Part shown: positions 1 to 7,927 of the stretch, piece by piece
How positions within the stretch are numbered: the stretch's first letter is position 1
How the letters are laid out: every line of letters starts with the position of its first letter
Assembly (NCBI GenBank): GCA_021818985.1
Contig: JAKASO010000007.1
Coordinates: 1-64,000, forward strand
Reading direction: 5' to 3'
Origin: a bacterium
Lineage (GTDB): Bacteria > SZUA-79 > Acidulodesulfobacterales > Acidulodesulfobacteraceae
DNA: 64,000 bases
Translations under genes and position numbers: made by a program
Notes under the pieces: generated by a model
Seen by the model: only the letters and a program-made list of their open reading frames with translations
Database searches by the model: none
Told to the model about the DNA's origin: nothing

Positions 1-80
1 TGAGGGGCAAGGGGGGTGATGAAAGTTGATTGCGATAAAAAACGTATTAAAAGGCAAAATAATAATAAAAAGGATATTAT

Positions 81-120
81 GACAAATTAAAAGTTAATTT
101 CAATAGACAAATTAAAAGTT
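81..120. repeat. 15-nt direct repeat upstream of cbiA
   Basis: The 15-mer GACAAATTAAAAGTT occurs exactly at 81-95 and again at 106-120, a 25-nt period, and is followed by a further GACAA. It lies about 70 nt upstream of the likely cbiA promoter. It could be a paired operator or simply another of the spacer duplications seen throughout the window. No coding sequence is evident in 1-233, and the upstream gene is outside the window. Confidence 0.5.
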
Positions 121-189
121 GACAACATAGAAATTATAAAAACTTGTTTTAAAACTATATATATTTTAAAAATATCGTAAAATTTAGGA

Positions 190-218
190 TTGACAATATT
201 ATGGGCAAATGTTATCTT
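190..218 (+). promoter_or_regulatory. Putative sigma70 promoter for cbiA
   Basis: A perfect -35 box TTGACA at 190-195 is followed after 17 nt by TATCTT at 213-218, a 4/6 match to the -10 consensus. Transcription would begin about 10 nt before the cbiA start, leaving a very short leader with only a weak ribosome binding site. Confidence 0.45.
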
Positions 219-233
219 TAAAACAATATAGAG

Positions 234-1802
234 ATGAATACTAGTGGATTTTACATATCTGCAACCAAGAGAAATTCGGGAAAGACCAGTTTAGCTATCG
301 CTATCTGCCGTTTATTAAAGCAAAAAAACTTCGATGTTCAGCCATTTAAAAAAGGCCCCGATTTTATTGATCCCATGTGGCTTAGCATTGCTTCGCAAAG
401 AAACTGTTATAACTTGGATTTTTATTTCCTGTCTGGGAAAAAGATCGTCAAACATTTTATAAAAAACTCTATTGGGTCCGATATAAGTATCGTTGAAGGA
501 AATCACGGCTTATATGATTCGACTGATCTTTACGGCAGAACCTCGAACGCTTCTTTAGCAAAACTTTTGGGTTTGCCAGTGATACTTGTTGTTGACGTTA
601 GCGAGATGAATCGCAGCATCGTTCCGATGATCCTTGGATTTAAAGATTTTGATAAGGATTTAAGCTTAAATGGGCTCTTGTTAAATAAAGTCCATAGCAA
701 AAGGCATGAAAAGAATCTTATAAAAGCTGTAGAATATTATACCGATATAAATGTGGTCGGCGCCGTTCCGAATGATTCTGAAATTTCTATTAAGCAGCGG
801 CATCTTGGCCTCGTATCCACTCTTAACAAAGAAGAACTTGACGGATTGATTGACAAGATAGCCGGCAAGGTTTCCGGTTATATTGATATTCCGGCTATTC
901 TTAAAATTTCAAATGTTTCTACCGGTAAAATTAAAATGGCTGGAAAAATAGACAAGCCGGTCAATTCACTTCTTGTTCCTGCTTCGGATAACTCGAACGC
1001 TGCCGGCAAACATGCAAGCGCGCCCGGTGCTATGTCGCTGCCTGCCGGTAACAACGGCATCTATAATATTAATATTAACGGTATTAATGATATTAACAAT
1101 ATTAATATTAATAACGGTAATATTTCTAATCGTAAAAAACGGTTAAAAATTGGCATTGCGTTTGACGGTGCATTTAATTTTTATTATAACGAAAATCTCG
1201 AGCAGCTAAAGGATCTGGGTGTCGAACTTGATATGTTCTCCCCCTTAAATGACCCTGTTTTACCGGAAGTTGACGCAGTTTACATTGGAGGAGGGTTTCC
1301 AGAGGTTTTTGCACAAGATCTTGAGGCAAACTATAACATTAGAAGAGATATAAAAGAAAAAGTTGAATACGGCCTGCCGGTGTATGCCGAGTGCGGCGGT
1401 CTTATGTATCTGTGCAGGAGCATTACATATGACGAAACAAAAAGCGCAATGGTCGGCATTATTGATGCGGACGTTAAATTAACTAAAAAACCTAAAGGTC
1501 ATGGATATACCATGCTTAAGCCTTTAAATCACTTCGGTGCTTCATGGCAGTGGCATCAGAATATCAGGTCGTTAAAAGGGCATGAATTTCACCACTCTTT
1601 TTTGGATAATATGTCCAATATCAGTTTTGGTTTCGATGTTATAAGAGGTCACGGCGTCAATGGTTCAAATGACGGAATTATATGTAAAAATGTGCTTGCA
1701 AGTTTTACCCACGTTTATTCTAAAGCCTCTCCTTCATGGTTTAAAAAATGGGTTTCTTTTATAAAAAATCGCAATAAACTTTTTTTTCTTGACAATTTAT
1801 AA
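234..1802 (+). CDS. cbiA: Cobyrinic acid a,c-diamide synthase (CbiA/CobB family)
   Basis: This enzyme amidates the a and c side chains of cobyrinic acid (or hydrogenobyrinic acid) with glutamine and ATP in corrinoid synthesis. The N-terminal P-loop domain begins with ATKRNSGKTS near residues 10-19, and the C-terminal class I glutaminase domain has the nucleophile in AECGG (Cys387) and a late HEFHHS segment for the catalytic His. At 522 residues it is longer than typical family members (about 450-460). The excess is an interdomain linker at roughly residues 235-300 that ends in an Asn/Ile-rich stretch coded by ATT/AAT repeats. It lies just upstream of dsrA, a location also known for CbiA-like genes in sulfate reducers. 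An amidase acting on siroheme is an alternative that the sequence cannot exclude. Confidence 0.85.
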   Translation: MNTSGFYISATKRNSGKTSLAIAICRLLKQKNFDVQPFKKGPDFIDPMWLSIASQRNCYNLDFYFLSGKKIVKHFIKNSIGSDISIVEGNHGLYDSTDLYGRTSNASLAKLLGLPVILVVDVSEMNRSIVPMILGFKDFDKDLSLNGLLLNKVHSKRHEKNLIKAVEYYTDINVVGAVPNDSEISIKQRHLGLVSTLNKEELDGLIDKIAGKVSGYIDIPAILKISNVSTGKIKMAGKIDKPVNSLLVPASDNSNAAGKHASAPGAMSLPAGNNGIYNININGINDINNININNGNISNRKKRLKIGIAFDGAFNFYYNENLEQLKDLGVELDMFSPLNDPVLPEVDAVYIGGGFPEVFAQDLEANYNIRRDIKEKVEYGLPVYAECGGLMYLCRSITYDETKSAMVGIIDADVKLTKKPKGHGYTMLKPLNHFGASWQWHQNIRSLKGHEFHHSFLDNMSNISFGFDVIRGHGVNGSNDGIICKNVLASFTHVYSKASPSWFKKWVSFIKNRNKLFFLDNL

Positions 1803-1825
1803 TTTGATAATTTAAAATTAAGCGA

Positions 1826-1845
1826 ATATGCAAATATATGCAAAT
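1826..1845. repeat. 10-nt tandem duplication upstream of dsrA
   Basis: ATATGCAAAT is present twice, head to tail, at 1826-1835 and 1836-1845, in the 100-nt cbiA-dsrA spacer. The period is about one helical turn. A weak TTGATA at 1804-1809 lies upstream, so the repeat may overlap the dsrA promoter. Confidence 0.6.
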
Positions 1846-1902
1846 ATAAAATAATGTTTTTTTTATTTGGATTTTATTTTTTATTAAGGAGGTATCTTTT
1901 TA

Positions 1903-3108
1903 ATGAGCAAAAAATATCAAACGCCGCTTTTGGATGAGCTAAAAAAAGGCAAATGGCCCAGTTTTGTTACCGAAATTGAAAGAGCCGCAGAAAAAAGCGA
2001 GATGACCGATGATCTTTTAGGGCAGGTTGAACAGTCCTACAAGGAAAGAATGGGTCATTGGAAGCATGGGGGAATGGTGGGTGTTAAAGGCTACGGAGGT
2101 GGCATTGTTGGCAGGTTTTCGGATCTGCCGGAGAAATATCCGGGCGTAAAGGAATTTCATACGATAAGAATTAATCAGCCGTCAGGCTTTTTTTATACAT
2201 CCGATATTCTGAGAAAGATAGTGGATATAGGGGATAAGCATGCCTCCAGCCTTTATAACTTTCATGGATCAACCGGCGATATTCAGATGCTTGGCGTAAA
2301 AACATCGGAACTTGAAACTATCTTTCAACAATTAGTGTCATTTGGATTTGATCTTGGAGGCAGCGGTTCCGCATTAAGAACGCCTTCATGCTGTGTCGGC
2401 ATGGCAAGATGTGAATTTGCCAATTATGATGCCATGAATATTTGTTACAATATTACTCAGGCTTTTCAGGACGAGATGCACAGGCCGATCTTCAATTATA
2501 AATTTAAGTTCAAATTTTCCGGTTGCGGCAACGATTGCACTGCATCTATTGCAAGGGCAGACCTGTCCGTTATAGGAACATGGAAGGACAATATAAGAAT
2601 AGACCAGGACATGGTGAAAGAATATGCAAAAAAGATGAATCTGCATAAATATGTTACCAGTAAATGTCCTACAAAATGTATGAGTTATGGCGAAACCGGT
2701 CTTAAGATTGACGATTCAAACTGTTCAAAATGTATGCATTGTATAAATGTAATGCCTAAAGCCTTGCGTCCTGGTGTTAAGGGAGGAGCGACTATCCTTC
2801 TCGGGTCAAAAGCACCTATGGTTTCCGGTCCCCGTCTTTCAATGGTTCTTGTCCCGTTTTACGATGTAGCTGAAGATGCCAAAAACGGATATCAATGGTT
2901 CAGGGATCTTATCGGAAAAATATGGGAATTCTGGGATGAATACGGCGTCAGCAGGGAGAGGGTAGGGGAATTGATCCAGAGAGTTGGTATAGGCAACTTT
3001 CTTGAGGCTATAGGACTTGAACCGCTTCCCGAAATGGTTTCTAGCCCAAGGGGAAACCCGTTTGTATTATATGAAGACTATGTGGAAGTGGATGGAGAGC
3101 AAGGATGA
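1903..3108 (+). CDS. dsrA: Dissimilatory sulfite reductase, alpha subunit
   Basis: DsrA forms the cytoplasmic alpha2beta2 siroheme enzyme with DsrB and reduces sulfite in the last stage of sulfate respiration. The cluster motif C-x5-C (Cys164, Cys170) and the C-x3-C motif (Cys208, Cys212) are intact. An inserted ferredoxin-type domain follows, with Cys255/259 and Cys274/277/280. At 401 residues it is at the short end for DsrA. A strong AAGGAGG precedes the ATG. It is followed by dsrB and dsrD, which points to the reductive type. The gap to dsrB is unusually long (228 nt). Confidence 0.97.
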   Translation: MSKKYQTPLLDELKKGKWPSFVTEIERAAEKSEMTDDLLGQVEQSYKERMGHWKHGGMVGVKGYGGGIVGRFSDLPEKYPGVKEFHTIRINQPSGFFYTSDILRKIVDIGDKHASSLYNFHGSTGDIQMLGVKTSELETIFQQLVSFGFDLGGSGSALRTPSCCVGMARCEFANYDAMNICYNITQAFQDEMHRPIFNYKFKFKFSGCGNDCTASIARADLSVIGTWKDNIRIDQDMVKEYAKKMNLHKYVTSKCPTKCMSYGETGLKIDDSNCSKCMHCINVMPKALRPGVKGGATILLGSKAPMVSGPRLSMVLVPFYDVAEDAKNGYQWFRDLIGKIWEFWDEYGVSRERVGELIQRVGIGNFLEAIGLEPLPEMVSSPRGNPFVLYEDYVEVDGEQG

Positions 3109-3336
3109 GAATCCTCCTTTAGGAATAAATAATAAATAAGGATAATAAATAGGAATATTTATTAAAGATAAAATAATAAAATAATAAAATAAAATAATAA
3201 ATTATCATTAAAACATAATAACATTAATATAACATAATAATATATATAATATTTTATAACATATATAATTAATTATTTATACATATAGTTTATATACATA
3301 ATTGCATTATCATATAAGTATATAAGGAGGTTTTTT
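3109..3336. other. AT-rich dsrA-dsrB spacer
   Basis: This 228-nt spacer is almost pure A/T, with iterated AAATAAT-like and ACATAATA-like words and no open reading frame. A small TCCT/AGGA stem-loop sits just after the dsrA stop. A strong AAGGAGG lies directly before the dsrB ATG. dsrA and dsrB are normally separated by only a few tens of bases. Confidence 0.6.
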
Positions 3337-4422
3337 ATGCCTGATGTTTCCGGAACAAAAAGAATTACCGATGTCGGTCCTCATGATTATCATGACTTCT
3401 TGCATCCGGTTATTAAAAACAATTATGGAAAGTGGAAATATCACGAAATTTTAAGTCCTGCCCATATGGTCCATGTTTCAGAGGCCGGCGATAAGATTTA
3501 CTCTGTCAGGGTCGGTTCTCCAAGACTTGTCAGCGGGTTTTTCATAAGGGATTTATGTGACCTTGCCGATAAATATACCGGGGGGTATCTTAGATTTACA
3601 ACAAGAAATAATGTTGAGTTTTTGCTCGACAAAGAAGAAAATATAGAGCCGCTGATGAATGATATTAAAAAATTAAATCTTCCTTTAGGCGGCATAGGAA
3701 ATGTCGTTGCAAATATTGTTCATACGCAGGGGTGGATACACTGCCATACAGCGGCTTCAGATGCGTCAGGAGTGACCAAAGCGCTTATGGACGACCTTTA
3801 CGAATATTATATAGATGCCAAGCTGCCGGCAAAAGTGAGAATAGCTTTCGCATGCTGTCTCAATATGTGCGGGGCGGTTCACTGTTCGGATATTGCGGTG
3901 CTGGGCATACACAGAAGACCGCCGAAGTTGGTCCCGGACAAGATAATAAATCTCTGCGAAATTCCAAGCACCATAGCATCGTGTCCCACCAATGCGATCA
4001 GACCGGATACATATAACGGGAAGCCAAACGTGAAGCTTATCGAAGAGGCGTGCGTTTTCTGCGGCAACTGTTTTACGGTTTGTTCCGGCATGCCGATCTC
4101 TGATCCTTTGAACGACGGCGTATCTATATGGGTAGGAGGCAAGGTATCCAATGCCAGAACCAAACCTTCATTCTCAAAGCTTGCCGTGCCGTATCTGGAA
4201 AATGATCCGCCGCGCTGGCCAAAGGTTGTAGAAGCCGTTAAAACGATACTCGATGCTTACAAAAACGGTGCAGAGAAAGGGGAAAGGGTCGGAGAATGGA
4301 TCGAAAGAATAGGCTGGCCCAAATTTTTTAATATTACGGGATTTAAATTTACAAAATATCATATTGATGATTTCAGACTGGGTGAGGCAACAATGAACTA
4401 CTCCGCCCAGGTAAGACAATAG
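3337..4422 (+). CDS. dsrB: Dissimilatory sulfite reductase, beta subunit
   Basis: DsrB supplies the catalytic siroheme-[4Fe-4S] site of the DsrAB complex. The expected cysteines are present: Cys136, the CC pair at 173-174 and Cys178. The inserted ferredoxin domain has Cys216 and then Cys239/242/245/249. Its 361 residues are a usual length. A strong ribosome binding site AGGAGG precedes the ATG. It is followed within 40 nt by dsrD. Confidence 0.97.
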   Translation: MPDVSGTKRITDVGPHDYHDFLHPVIKNNYGKWKYHEILSPAHMVHVSEAGDKIYSVRVGSPRLVSGFFIRDLCDLADKYTGGYLRFTTRNNVEFLLDKEENIEPLMNDIKKLNLPLGGIGNVVANIVHTQGWIHCHTAASDASGVTKALMDDLYEYYIDAKLPAKVRIAFACCLNMCGAVHCSDIAVLGIHRRPPKLVPDKIINLCEIPSTIASCPTNAIRPDTYNGKPNVKLIEEACVFCGNCFTVCSGMPISDPLNDGVSIWVGGKVSNARTKPSFSKLAVPYLENDPPRWPKVVEAVKTILDAYKNGAEKGERVGEWIERIGWPKFFNITGFKFTKYHIDDFRLGEATMNYSAQVRQ

Positions 4423-4457
4423 TATTTTTTTATGGTTTTATGATACGGAGGCTTAAA

Positions 4458-4688
4458 ATGACGGATGAAACTAAGGCTCAATTAGAAGAAGCCATTGTTA
4501 ATCTTATTAAGGAGTTTACAAATAGAAAAAGGTTTAAACCCGGTGATATAGTTAAGGAAATGGAGATGAAATTTTCGGCGAGTGGTATTACAAAAGACGA
4601 TATTAAAATCGCCATTAGGGATCTTACCGATTCCGGCCGTTTGATCTATGGTTATGCCGGGGGAAGTTTTCTTTCGCTGCCGGAGTAA
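4458..4688 (+). CDS. dsrD: DsrD, activator of sulfite reductase
   Basis: DsrD is a small winged-helix protein found mainly with reductive-type dsrAB and reported to stimulate DsrAB activity. This copy is 76 residues, and its sequence (ending near YGYAGGSFLSLPE) matches the family. The ATG at 4458 was chosen over an in-frame ATG at 4440 because the ACGGAGG ribosome binding site lies between the two. Its position right after dsrB is the classical arrangement. Confidence 0.93.
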   Translation: MTDETKAQLEEAIVNLIKEFTNRKRFKPGDIVKEMEMKFSASGITKDDIKIAIRDLTDSGRLIYGYAGGSFLSLPE

Positions 4689-4790
4689 AGTAAGTAAACA
4701 GGTAATAAGTAACAATAAGTATAAAGTATAAATAAATCAAAAGCTGTTACACTAAAAACTTTTAATTTTAAAAGGTTATTAAACTGTTGT

Positions 4791-4834
4791 TAAATTAAAG
4801 GCTAAATTAAAGGCTATTAAATAATATTAAATAA
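4791..4834. repeat. Two adjacent tandem duplications upstream of dsrL
   Basis: TAAATTAAAGGC occurs twice head to tail (4791-4802, 4803-4814) and is followed directly by TATTAAATAA twice (4815-4824, 4825-4834). Both pairs are exact. They lie in the 171-nt dsrD-dsrL spacer, which has no reading frame of note. Confidence 0.75.
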
Positions 4835-4859
4835 ACTAAGGAATATAGGTAAATAAAAA

Positions 4860-6554
4860 ATGGCTGTTGAGATTAAAAAAATAAAAAGAGCAATCGGTGG
4901 CAGGCAGTTCGGGGTATCCAGCGTCATGGAGCAGTCTACCCTGCGCCCCAGCTATGTCGAAAAAAAGCCTCCCTGCATGGACAGTTGTCCTAGCAGCGAA
5001 AAAATAAGGGAGTATTTGCAGTATGTTGCCCAGGGTGAAGCATACGGCAGGGAGATAAACGAGTCAATAAAAGAGGGGTTTTATATACTTACTGATACAA
5101 ATCCCCTTCCGGCGGTTATGGGACGGGTCTGTCCTCATCCATGCGAGACGTCATGCAACAGGGCGGTAAAAGACAAAGCCGTTGCAATAAATGCCGTTGA
5201 GATGTTTATCGGAGATTTCGGGATTGAAAATAAACTGCCGTTGAGAAAACTTACGGATGAAAAAAGGAAGGAAAAGATTGCCGTTGTCGGCAGCGGACCG
5301 GCAGGGTTAAGCTGTGCTTATCAGCTTGCAAGAAGGGGCTATAATATTACTATTTTTGAAAAGTTAGAAAAGGCGGGAGGCATGCTCCGTTACGGAATAC
5401 CATATTTTCGCCTTCCCGAAAATGTTCTTGATGCGGAAATTGACAGGATAAGGGATCTTGGAGTTGAATTCGTATTTAATTCTCCCGTCGGAAAAGACCT
5501 GACACTTGAACGTCTCAAAAAAGAATTTGATGCGGTTTTTATCGGTATAGGGGCATATAACAATATAGCGCTTAACATAAATGAATCAAACCTGTCAAAT
5601 GTTTTCAGCGGGATCGAGTTTTTAAAGCGTGTCAACAGTGGCGAGATGCCCGACCTTGGTCCGCATGTTATAGTTATCGGGGGAGGGGATTCCGCAATGG
5701 ACTGTGCAAGAACAGCCCTCAGACTGCCGACGACGGAAAAAGTAACGGTCGTTTACAGAAGGGGCAGGGAACAGATGCCCGCAAATCCTGAAGAAGTTAT
5801 TACCGCTGCCTCCGAAGGGGTTAGTTTTGAATTTATGGCCGCCCCGGTTAATGTCAATATAAACGAAAAGGGCGATAGAGCTTTATCCGTTGTTTTTCAG
5901 AAAACAAGGCTGAGCGAAAAAGATGCTTCGGGCAGGGCGCAGTTTATTATGGTGGAGACCGATCCCCGGTTTACTATCGAATGTTCGGCGCTGATAGCTT
6001 CTCTTGGGCAGAAGCCTGATTTTTCGGGTCTCGAAGATATAAGTAAAAATTTAAAGAGAGGGTATCTGAATATCAACGATAAAGGCTTGATAGACGAAGA
6101 AGAAAGTGTTTTTGCCGGAGGGGACGCAATAGGGTTCTGGCTTGTAACCCAGGCGATCGGTTCCGGAAATTCCGCCGCCTTTTCGATACATGAAAAATTA
6201 AGCGGCGAACCTGTGCCGGCGGATACAAGGCAGATCATAGACTATAAGGATATGCACTTGGAATTTTATGAACCGATGGAAAGGCAAGAAAGGCGGACAA
6301 GGAAAATAACCGAAGTAAAAAACGACTTTCAGCCGGCTGTTTATGGATTATCTGAAGAAGAATTTGTGTGGGAAGCCAAAAGATGCCTGAGTTGCGGCTT
6401 ATGTTACGACTGTGGGAACTGTTTTATGTATTGCTCCAAGGGCTGCGTAAAAATGCTTCAAAAAGGACTACATTATGAATTTCATTTAGAAACATGCAAC
6501 GGCTGCGCTAAATGCTTTGAAAGCTGTCCTTGCGGTTGTATCATAATGAGTTAA
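4860..6554 (+). CDS. dsrL: DsrL-type NAD(P)H:acceptor oxidoreductase
   Basis: This is an iron-sulfur flavoprotein of the glutamate-synthase small-subunit family (GltD-like). It has N-terminal cluster cysteines (39, 43, 91, 95, 99), an FAD site GSGPAG at 144-149, a second dinucleotide site with GGGDSAMDCA for NAD(P)H, and two C-terminal [4Fe-4S] motifs. The ferredoxin-like tail and the position between dsrD and the dsrC-like gene support DsrL, which exchanges electrons between NAD(P)(H) and DsrAB. It is shorter (564 residues) than DsrL of phototrophic sulfur oxidisers (about 650). DsrL is unusual beside DsrD. In this setting it probably delivers electrons from NAD(P)H to sulfite reduction. A generic GltD-like protein is the alternative. 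Confidence 0.82.
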   Translation: MAVEIKKIKRAIGGRQFGVSSVMEQSTLRPSYVEKKPPCMDSCPSSEKIREYLQYVAQGEAYGREINESIKEGFYILTDTNPLPAVMGRVCPHPCETSCNRAVKDKAVAINAVEMFIGDFGIENKLPLRKLTDEKRKEKIAVVGSGPAGLSCAYQLARRGYNITIFEKLEKAGGMLRYGIPYFRLPENVLDAEIDRIRDLGVEFVFNSPVGKDLTLERLKKEFDAVFIGIGAYNNIALNINESNLSNVFSGIEFLKRVNSGEMPDLGPHVIVIGGGDSAMDCARTALRLPTTEKVTVVYRRGREQMPANPEEVITAASEGVSFEFMAAPVNVNINEKGDRALSVVFQKTRLSEKDASGRAQFIMVETDPRFTIECSALIASLGQKPDFSGLEDISKNLKRGYLNINDKGLIDEEESVFAGGDAIGFWLVTQAIGSGNSAAFSIHEKLSGEPVPADTRQIIDYKDMHLEFYEPMERQERRTRKITEVKNDFQPAVYGLSEEEFVWEAKRCLSCGLCYDCGNCFMYCSKGCVKMLQKGLHYEFHLETCNGCAKCFESCPCGCIIMS

Positions 6555-6625
6555 AATTAAGTTAAAAATTAAAGGGTTTTTTAATATTAATTACGTCAAT
6601 TACGGAAGAGGAGGTTATAATTATT

Positions 6626-6967
6626 ATGCCGTCTTTTGCATTTAATGGTAAGACAATTGAAACCGACGATGAAGGTTATCTGCAGATTCTTGACAACTGG
6701 AACAAAGAGATAGCCGAATATCTTGCCAAAGAGGAAGGAATTACGCTTACGGAAAAGCATTGGGAATTAATCGAATGGGTAAGGGACTATTTTTTTAAAT
6801 TTCAGGTTGCTCCTGCGATTAAATCTCTTATAAAAGAAGTGGGAAAGCTTGAAAATTTACCTGATAAAAAGGAGGCGAATAAGTTCATTTATGAACTTTT
6901 TCCAGAAGGTCCCGCTAAGCAGCTTGCCAAAATAGCAGGTCTTCCAAAACCTACGGGTTGCGTATAA
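6626..6967 (+). CDS. dsrC: DsrC/TusE-family protein lacking the second redox cysteine
   Basis: DsrC carries sulfite-derived sulfur as a trisulfide between two C-terminal cysteines and passes it to the membrane. This 113-residue protein has the family fold signature (KHWELIEWVRDYFFKF) and the C-terminal arm ending GLPKPTGCV, with CysA at 112. The CysB position, eleven residues earlier, is Ala101 in the sequence KQLAKIAG instead of the usual KQACKIAG. By that criterion it is TusE-like. It sits in the dsr operon behind an AGGAGG site, and dsrEFH follow downstream. Either the trisulfide cycle uses another DsrC elsewhere or this copy acts in sulfur relay. Confidence 0.85.
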   Translation: MPSFAFNGKTIETDDEGYLQILDNWNKEIAEYLAKEEGITLTEKHWELIEWVRDYFFKFQVAPAIKSLIKEVGKLENLPDKKEANKFIYELFPEGPAKQLAKIAGLPKPTGCV

Positions 6968-7013
6968 TAAAATTTGGATGAGCAAGTATTTAAACTTTTT
7001 TCGCCACTTGCGC

Positions 7014-7033
7014 CTCTTTTTGCAAGAAAAGAG
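7014..7033 (+). other. Stem-loop between dsrC and dsrM
   Basis: CTCTTTT (7014-7020) and AAAAGAG (7027-7033) pair perfectly around a six-base loop. A flanking CTTGC/GCAAG pairing offers an alternative fold. No T-run follows, so it is more likely an mRNA processing or stabilising hairpin than a terminator. Confidence 0.35.
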
Positions 7034-7035
7034 TG

Positions 7036-7106
7036 GAATATTTGCTTTGAATATTTGCTTTAAAAGTTTTGCTTTACAGCTTAAGACTTATTATTAAGAC
7101 TTATTA
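7036..7106. repeat. Two separate 13-nt tandem duplications upstream of dsrM
   Basis: GAATATTTGCTTT is repeated exactly at 7036-7048 and 7049-7061, and TTAAGACTTATTA is repeated exactly at 7081-7093 and 7094-7106. Both pairs lie in the 160-nt dsrC-dsrM spacer. Confidence 0.8.
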
Positions 7107-7127
7107 AGAAGTGAAGAGGGTTAAATT

Positions 7128-7889
7128 ATGTTTGATTTAAACTTCATAAGCGGCGTGTATGTTTTTTTAACTTATCTTGCGGGAGTTATTTTCATACTTG
7201 GCGTTGCACTGAGAATAGTCGTGTATGCCAGGACGCCGATGCCGGTAAAAATTCCCCTTACTCCTGCCCCCCTGACTCCGATGGGCGCTACCGGCAGGGT
7301 TGCAAGCGAGGTTTTATTATTTAAGAGTTTATACCGGGCAAATAAGCCTACGTGGGTTGCCGGATATATTTTTCATATTTCGTTTTTTCTGCTTATATTG
7401 CTGCATTTTGCGCGTCATTTCGTTTACCATCATCCGCTGCCTTCCTGGTATCAGCTCTTTGTTAATGTCGGCATAATTTGCGGTATCTTAATGGTTCTTT
7501 CATTATTTTACCTGCTTCTTCGCAGGATGATCGTTGACAGAGTGAGAATTATTTCCCTTTTTTCGGATTATTTAATACTTATTATTTTAATGATGATCGC
7601 TGTTGCAGGATTATCGTTGAATTTTTTTATCTCCGCCTCCGCTCTTACAAAGATTGACAACAGACTTGATCCGTTTATTACCGATATCGCCGCATTCCAT
7701 CCTATAAATATTCCGAGTAACCCATATTTTCTCGTTCATTATTCATTGACCCTTTTACTTATTGCATATATACCCTTCAGCAAAGTGATGCATTTTGTGG
7801 GCATATTTTTCAGTCCTACCCGTTATATGACGGATAATCCGCAAGAAGAAAGATATTACAAGCCGGATGCCGAAGATTTAAGCCTTTGA
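7128..7889 (+). CDS. dsrM: DsrM, cytochrome b membrane subunit
   Basis: DsrM is the NarI-like cytochrome b that links the menaquinone pool to DsrK at the cytoplasmic membrane. The 253-residue protein has about five hydrophobic segments (near 8-28, 78-98, 112-132, 145-168, 203-225). Candidate heme-ligand histidines lie in FHISFF, FARHFVYHH, LVHYS and KVMHFVG, and it ends in the family motif FFSPTRYM. It is followed after 38 nt by dsrK. It is shorter than DsrM of deltaproteobacteria with the full DsrMKJOP complex (about 330), in keeping with a DsrMK-only module. Confidence 0.9.
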   Translation: MFDLNFISGVYVFLTYLAGVIFILGVALRIVVYARTPMPVKIPLTPAPLTPMGATGRVASEVLLFKSLYRANKPTWVAGYIFHISFFLLILLHFARHFVYHHPLPSWYQLFVNVGIICGILMVLSLFYLLLRRMIVDRVRIISLFSDYLILIILMMIAVAGLSLNFFISASALTKIDNRLDPFITDIAAFHPINIPSNPYFLVHYSLTLLLIAYIPFSKVMHFVGIFFSPTRYMTDNPQEERYYKPDAEDLSL

Positions 7890-7927
7890 GGAAGAAATAA
7901 TAATAAAGATAAACAGGAGACAGAACA

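Noticed and set aside
3732-4016. 94-codon plus-strand frame inside dsrB
   Set aside because: It overlaps dsrB in another frame, and dsrB is intact over this region.
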